Shown: piece by piece, positions 58,348 through 64,000 of the stretch
How positions within the stretch are numbered: position 1 is the stretch's first letter
Layout of the letters: every line of letters starts with the position of its first letter
DNA from: Nectonema munidae
Taxonomy: Eukaryota; Nematomorpha; Nectonematoida; Nectonematidae
Length of the DNA: 64,000 bases
Assembly (NCBI GenBank): GCA_030549495.1
Contig: JAUIRK010000815.1
Location: 1-64,000, forward strand
Direction: 5' to 3'
Notes under the pieces: model-generated
Databases searched by the model: none
What the model saw: only the letters and a program-made list of their open reading frames with translations
Told to the model about the DNA's origin: nothing
Translations under genes and position numbers: made by a program

Positions 58348-60394
58348 GATTATTATTAGCTTTCATAAACCTATTACATCGAAAAGAGTGAATCTCATGC
58401 TGCCCACGTTATAAAGTTAGATTTTTAATTGAATAAAAATTTAAAAAGAATTTATTAGAAATAAAAATTGTATCAGTAAGTAATGCATATAAAATATTTG
58501 ATGTAAAAAAGATAAACAGGTCTATATATTTATCTAATAATGGATTTATAATTCAGATTTTTTAAGGAAATTGTGATTGAATGTTTCACAGCTAAACACA
58601 TTTTTAGGGAAAATTTGAGCTCAATACGAATATGTATGTGTAAAAATTCTTGGATATTATTTGAAATGCCGTGAAAATTTTATGAATTTTCCAAAATTTC
58701 TTCTACCATAAAATTTAAGAACTCTGTGTTATAAACCATACTTTCCAAAAAAAATCGAGTCTTGGTTGTGTTTTGGATCAATTGAACATAACGCAGCTTT
58801 AAACGTTTCAATTTTATAAGAAATTTAAAATGAAAATATTTGTAAATTCAAATGCAATATGCAACCAAAAAGTAAATACCGCGGAATTTAGGACTATGGA
58901 TAACAGACATTTACCTGTCAGGAGTCAAAATCTGTGGCGTAGCGAAGAATAAAAAATGGTGCGGCACATCTTTTCCAAAAATAAAAATCTCTAATTTCTC
59001 AGAAGCTTCAAAGTCAAGTGGGATTTTTGCGAAAAGAATTTCAACACTTCAGCAGTGCAGATAGATTTATAATATTATTTTTAAGAGAATAATAATGGTG
59101 GCATCTAGATAGTAAGAATTGATTTACTTCCATAATAATATAGTTAGTTGTTTAGTACTTATGACTGATTTAAATATTTTTTTTATGTTTTAAATTTTAA
59201 CAAATTACAACAGGTTCTGACTTTCGGGAAGACAACTCCCCCATTAAATAAAAACTAACAATTCATTCTCAAAATTAAATTTTTTTTATTAAATTTAAAC
59301 AAAAATTAGAAGTTTATATTTTTGCGCTGACAATTAAATTTCACAGTGTAATAATTTTATATTCTAAAAAGGTGACGCAAAAAAATAACATTGCGGATAA
59401 GATGCAAGCGCTAGATTCGTTTTTTTTAATTTTGAAGAATTTTCGCATAAGAAAGTGTTTCTACCTTTTTGTAGGATACAAAATTTTACACAACAGTACT
59501 GTTTAAACACACTAAAAACTGTTGGACTATAATAAACACCTTCCAATCAATCCTTATATCCATGAGTAATTTGTAAAGTTGCTTTGTTTTAATTATGAAT
59601 AATTTTTTTTATAAATATTGAAAGGTTTCACAGTATATCTTTTGGTCAGGGGTGTATACTCTCAAAATTTTTGGAGGGGCGGGATTACAACTTCCAAAAT
59701 TTATTATGAAAGATTTTTGTCCATACACTTGTACTGTCCACTCCCAATCCCATCATAACTGCAGGGGTTTTATCAAGTTCGCTATTATTATCTATAGGAT
59801 TGAGTACATTTTTGCTTCTTATATTTCATCTCTAATTACCTGAATAACGCTTTGGGCTTGATCAAATATTTATAGCTTTTCATAAACTCATCAGGTATTA
59901 ATTAGAAAGTTTGACGAATCAGCAGTTTCATAATCGCAGCGATATTACAATCCAAATTCAAATATTTTAAGAAAAAAGCGCCGTATTTTATTTGTTTTCC
60001 CATAAGTACATGGAGAGACAGACAGAGTAATTAGCGTATGTAAAATAAAGCATTTATTCCTTCTTATTACTCTTTCGTGTTAACTCTTAGCGGACCAGTG
60101 TACCAGGAAATGAAAATCATCTGCTTTCCATATAGAAAGTCCCTTGGAAAAGAAAGCAGAGATTAATCTTCAAAATTTGTCTCAAACTGTAAGCTGGACA
60201 AGTTCATGGTGGACCGCAATACAAATTTTAACTAGTTTGGCTAATCACCCTTCTTTCAGGATCTCACATAAAAATTGTCGCTTGCTCAACTTGGAGGATC
60301 GTTTGCTTGCGATTGCGTTGATTTATGTAACTGCAAATTAAACCCAATTGTACCTTTTTACACAATTCAGGATTCTTAATTTCACTCCTTTACT
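58348..60394. other. no gene recognised
   Basis: AT-rich. TGTGGCGTAGCGAAG (about 58932) and TCAGGGGTGTATACTC (about 59645) look like single hAT-type ends without partners. Confidence 0.45.
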
Positions 60395-60480
60395 AGTGTT
60401 TCTTAACCTTTTTTCAGCTCGCACCATTAAAAAAAATTTTTTTCCCTCGCACCACTCCAACAATTTTTTTTAATTACATT
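60395..60480 (+). repeat. hAT (Charlie-like) terminus
   Basis: AGTGTTTCTTAACCTTTTTT followed by CAGCTCGCACCA is the common CAGTG.TTCTTAACCTTTT hAT end. The partner end was not located. Confidence 0.45.
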
Positions 60481-60987
60481 TAGACAAAAAACTATATCTG
60501 ATGAGCAAAATTAAGATCATATTTGAAATTCAATAAAAAAAAATAAAATTAGTTAAAATTTTTTTGAGATCAAACAAAAATTTTTTTTTGTAGCCCTGTG
60601 TTATAAGTAACACAAATCTAAAGTAATTTGTTTTTCTGACTTTATCTCAGGGGCTAAAACCGGTGTGTACGATCGAAGTAAACCTATCACAAAATTTTAT
60701 TAAATTTAACCAAAATGCTCTTTGTGCCTTGAAAATATCTTCCTAATTAAAAAAGCTTTAAAAAAAAGTTAGGGGCTCTATGTGATCCCATGGCTTTTCT
60801 AGTGTTAATTGACAGCGAAAAGTAATTGAAACAATTATGAGAGCAAAAGCGCACGCAAATATCAACACAGTTGTCTAGAGAGGAAATAGCTGACAGGAAG
60901 AAATCATCTCGCTGACACTTCGTAGAATGATGATGATGAAACCACATCTCCAACTTAATCAGCAACAGCTAGTCAGAGGGGCATAAC

Positions 60988-61406
60988 CAGTGGCGGTTCT
61001 AGATTTTCAAAAGTAAGGGGGCCAAGTTTTTAAAAAGTTGTAAAGAAATAGGTTTAAAACCAAAAAATTTAAAACTTATCCATTTTTTTCATGAGAATTA
61101 CTTATCGATATTTAAAATTCTGAAACTTTAGTTTTTTATAATCAATTTGGGTGGGGCTCTCACGTTCCGATGCCAGCAGAGACCTCACATTAGACTGTGC
61201 TCTTGGACTAAGATTCGCCCGTCCAGATAAGAGAGATATTTTTCTTCCCCTGGATGCAAAACCCACTCAAAAAAGTAAATTATAAAAAGTTTTGAGTAAA
61301 TTTTAAATTCAGTAAAATGGGTATTTGATTTGGAGGGGCCAACATGGGGTTCAGCCAAAAAACTAGGGGGGCATGGTCCCCCCTGCCCCCTTTAAAACCG
61401 CCACTG
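60988..61406. repeat. 419-bp hAT-like MITE
   Basis: Left CAGTGGCGGTTCTAGATTTT and right TTTAAAACCGCCACTG form inverted ends of the common CAGTGGCGG hAT type. The subterminal G/C-rich GGGGGGCATGGTCCCCCC is near the right end. Flanking 8-mers (GGCATAAC, GTTTTTAC) match poorly. No coding content. Confidence 0.7.
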
Positions 61407-63443
61407 GTTTTTACGCTGGCAACATTCCTAATATTTTAATAATGTTCAAATATTATCATAAGACGTACTCATCATAAAAATTTTCGGATAAAGTAAAAAT
61501 TGAAAAAAAGACTTTGCAGTAAATAGGAAAAAGAAAAATGTTTGAAAATTACGGATGTGGATATTAATATTATTGCGGATGTTGAAACTTAAATCATCCA
61601 CATATGCCGATGGAGCATGTGAAAGATTTAGGATAATTCACTGGTGCTGATGCGAATATCCGATACATCTCAAATGCATATTTATGTGATTTATTACAGT
61701 TGACTATCATTTAATCCGAAATCATGGGGACACGAAGCCGTGCGTGACATTTCGTACCAAAGACGTTTCTTACCAAAGCATTTTTTTACCTATTTTTGGT
61801 CGTTTTGTACCCAGTTTTGGATATTTTGTACTCATTTTTTCCAATTTTTGGGTACAATCTACATATGAAATACCTTGGTTACCAAATGTCTTGAACAAAA
61901 ACGTGTAAAAATTACTAAAATATATAAGGGGCTGCGATTAGTTGCAACAAATTTTGGGGGAATATGAAAGATTCGAACAAATTTGTGGGATTGCAAAGGA
62001 TGCGTAAAAAATCAAACCCTAGGATTATCTGGTTACTGTATTGTACTATATCAGTACAGTAAATAGCCTATAAAAACTAAAAAACAAAGAATAGCATAGC
62101 CACACATAGTCAAAATACGGTATGGATGACCAACGTTTCTACCAAGATATAAACGAATATTGAATATATACACTACACAATTTGGAAAGAAATGTCCTAA
62201 TCAAATCTTGTTAACTCGTTTCTTCAACCAAATTAAAGAGTTGACCATGTAATTAAAAAAAATCGCTTTATTAACATTTACACCCATATGAATTCGAATG
62301 AGAAAAAAGGTATTTAAAATCTAATAGGAATAAGATCTATAGAAATTACAAAATCCAAAATTTATGCCATGTTACATCTCAAAGAGAGAAAGAGAAAATG
62401 GTGTCAAGATCAATTTGACGTTTAACTGGGCGATTTATATGCAAGTGGGTACTAAAATATTACTGATTGCGCAAACACATAACTATCGCGAGAGGGTTAT
62501 AATTTCTTCATATAAGTGAAAAATTTTTGTTGAATTCTGAAAATAAAATTTCATTCAATTATCATAATTCTTTCTCTCATTTTTTTTCAAAACAAATCAT
62601 TTTAACAAAGTGTAAAAATGCCAAGTATATATGAATAAACAATTTCTTTATTCAGTGGAATGATTATAAATGTAAGCATGAAAATTAAAATAGACAAATA
62701 TTCATTTATACATAACTATTTTTTTCCCATATGGGAATTTGTATTATTTATAAGAGTAAGACACACAAAGCTAGAGTTACTGAGCGTACTATAGGTTATT
62801 TATAATTCAGATCAATAGATCATTTTAGAAGTTTTGAGCTACTATTAAATTTATTTTTTCTGTACACAAAGCTGTCAAACATTGAAATGTAAGCGAGGGA
62901 AGTGTTCATTTTCAAAACGGCAAATATAAGAGATATGTTTAGATTTTAAACACTCTTTGTTGCACAAAAAACACAAAGCAGTTTAAAATGTGTGTAGATG
63001 CTGAGTTAAATGTTTATTTTCTAAATACCGAATAGAGTAAAAACAATTTTTGATTTAGTGTTTAGATTTTAAACACTTTATAATAGGCGAAAAGTTCTAA
63101 AAATCTGAAAATTAAATTTGAAATTGGCCCAAAAGCAAGCAAAATACATTTTACTTGCTACAAAATATTCGATCGCATATGAAGAATATTTTTGTGTGTA
63201 AACCTAAGACCAAGATAAGATGTCGTTTGCTCGTGTAATCCGATGTTCTTTCAACTCTACAAGGATAAGTAACGACAAAGTGAATATGGATCGGCAATGA
63301 ATTGCCAATTCAGTATGTTCAGCATAAAAATCTACATCTGGTATTGATATTTCGGATCACAATGATGACAGGAACAGAAAAAAGATGTAAGCTTACAACA
63401 AAAGTTCCACTCTCCAGACTAAAAAGAGCTTGATCACCTAGTG
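61407..63443. other. no gene recognised
   Basis: AT-rich. A TTTAGATTTTAAACACT block occurs twice (about 62937 and 63057), and 61740-61850 is built of TTCGTACCAAAGACGTTTCT-like phrases. Confidence 0.45.
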
Positions 63444-64000
63444 CAGCGGTTCTTAACCTTTTTAATTTGCTGACCCATTTTACGTACGACACAAACACTC
63501 CCGACCCAACATGTAAAAACAATAATAAGGATAATAAAAAAATATTATTATCTAACTTTGATTTAAGAAATCAAAATGCTTTTTATTGATTTACAGAAGA
63601 AACATGTTATTTATTACAATGTTTTAATTTGATGAAGAAGTTACAATTAATGAGAACGTTGCATTTGAAGTTTTCTTGAAAGCTCTTCAAAACGGGGTTT
63701 TATTGTTGACAGACAACATCGCATGTCGTTCTCCGATGATAAACGATTTCGATATTTATTTTTAACAGCCATAAGAGCTGAAAATGCAGTCTCACGCAAA
63801 TACGTTGTTGAGAAAGCTTGGAACCCCACCACTTATTTTTCTTTATAAATCTTTGCCCAGAAAGCACTCAAAGTTTCTGTATCTTATTTAAGATCTTTGA
63901 CATTTTTTATTTCAATTAGTTGTTCTTCTAATTGGTAGTTATAAGAAATTTCCTGAGTTAGATCTTCAATTTTCACATCAAAAGGATTTCTGACCCATCT
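63444..64000 (-). mobile_element. hAT transposon (ZBED5/SCAND3-like), 3' end, continues beyond the window
   Basis: The terminus CAGCGGTTCTTAACCTTTTT starts at 63444. Inside, the minus strand encodes the C-terminal dimerisation part of a hAT transposase: 64000-63890 WVRNPFDVKIEDLTQEISYN; 63832-63647 FQAFSTTYLRETAFSALMAV, KNKYRNRLSSENDMRCCLST and IKPRFEELSRKLQ. The PFSTTYLCE.GFS...KTK.RNRL block is the hallmark. A stop and frame change lie near 63845-63900, so this copy is at least mildly decayed. Confidence 0.8.

Overview
This is AT-rich nuclear DNA from an animal, very probably an invertebrate. Evidence: spliced animal genes with GT-AG introns, polyadenylation signals, and many eukaryotic transposons (piggyBac, hAT, Tigger/pogo, a non-LTR LINE, a tRNA-derived SINE and one LTR element). 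The mix of very short introns (49-50 bp) with one very long transposon-filled intron would suit an arthropod such as a parasitic copepod. No species-diagnostic marker is visible, so that placement is a guess.

Four host genes can be supported. (1) The last two exons of a DJ-1/PARK7 homologue lie at 1808-2969 (+), with the first exon outside the window or unrecognised. (2) An intronless ribosomal protein S19 gene lies at 12461-12943 (-). (3) Ribosomal protein P0 (RpLP0) is complete in six exons from 21035 to 29138 (+); exon phases agree and the CDS is 942 nt (313 aa). Its third intron is about 6.7 kb and holds remains of two hAT transposons, a Tigger transposon and an unrecognised ORF. (4) A Myt1/Wee1-type inhibitory CDK kinase lies in two exons at 55117-56570 (+), 446 aa. 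One more reading frame (20294-20560, -), head to head with RpLP0, may be a small host gene.

Most of the rest is mobile DNA. From 3.3 to 11.2 kb and from 29.4 to 37.8 kb lie members of one piggyBac-like family (TTAA target sites, CCCTATTAG termini). Their two ends carry different arrays of about 150-bp satellite-like repeats. The copy at 29.4-37.8 kb was split by a 5.8-kb hAT element. That hAT element contains an internally deleted piggyBac, which in turn contains small MITEs. Other elements are: a SINE and a LINE at 13.1-16.0 kb; a 2.4-kb hAT-type element with a perfect 8-bp target duplication at 17.68-20.07 kb; a second LINE copy in reverse (40.2-42.15 kb); a second, 5'-truncated Tigger (42.3-43.9 kb); an old broken Ty3/Gypsy-like LTR retrotransposon in reverse (44.6-49.6 kb); and hAT termini, MITEs and a 254-bp foldback in 50-64 kb.

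The host genes show no functional grouping; they are housekeeping and cell-cycle genes set in repeats. I saw no CRISPR, operon or prokaryotic system. The most unusual features are the satellite-bearing piggyBac family with its conserved, unexplained central segment, the nested insertions, and an altered P0 C-terminus.
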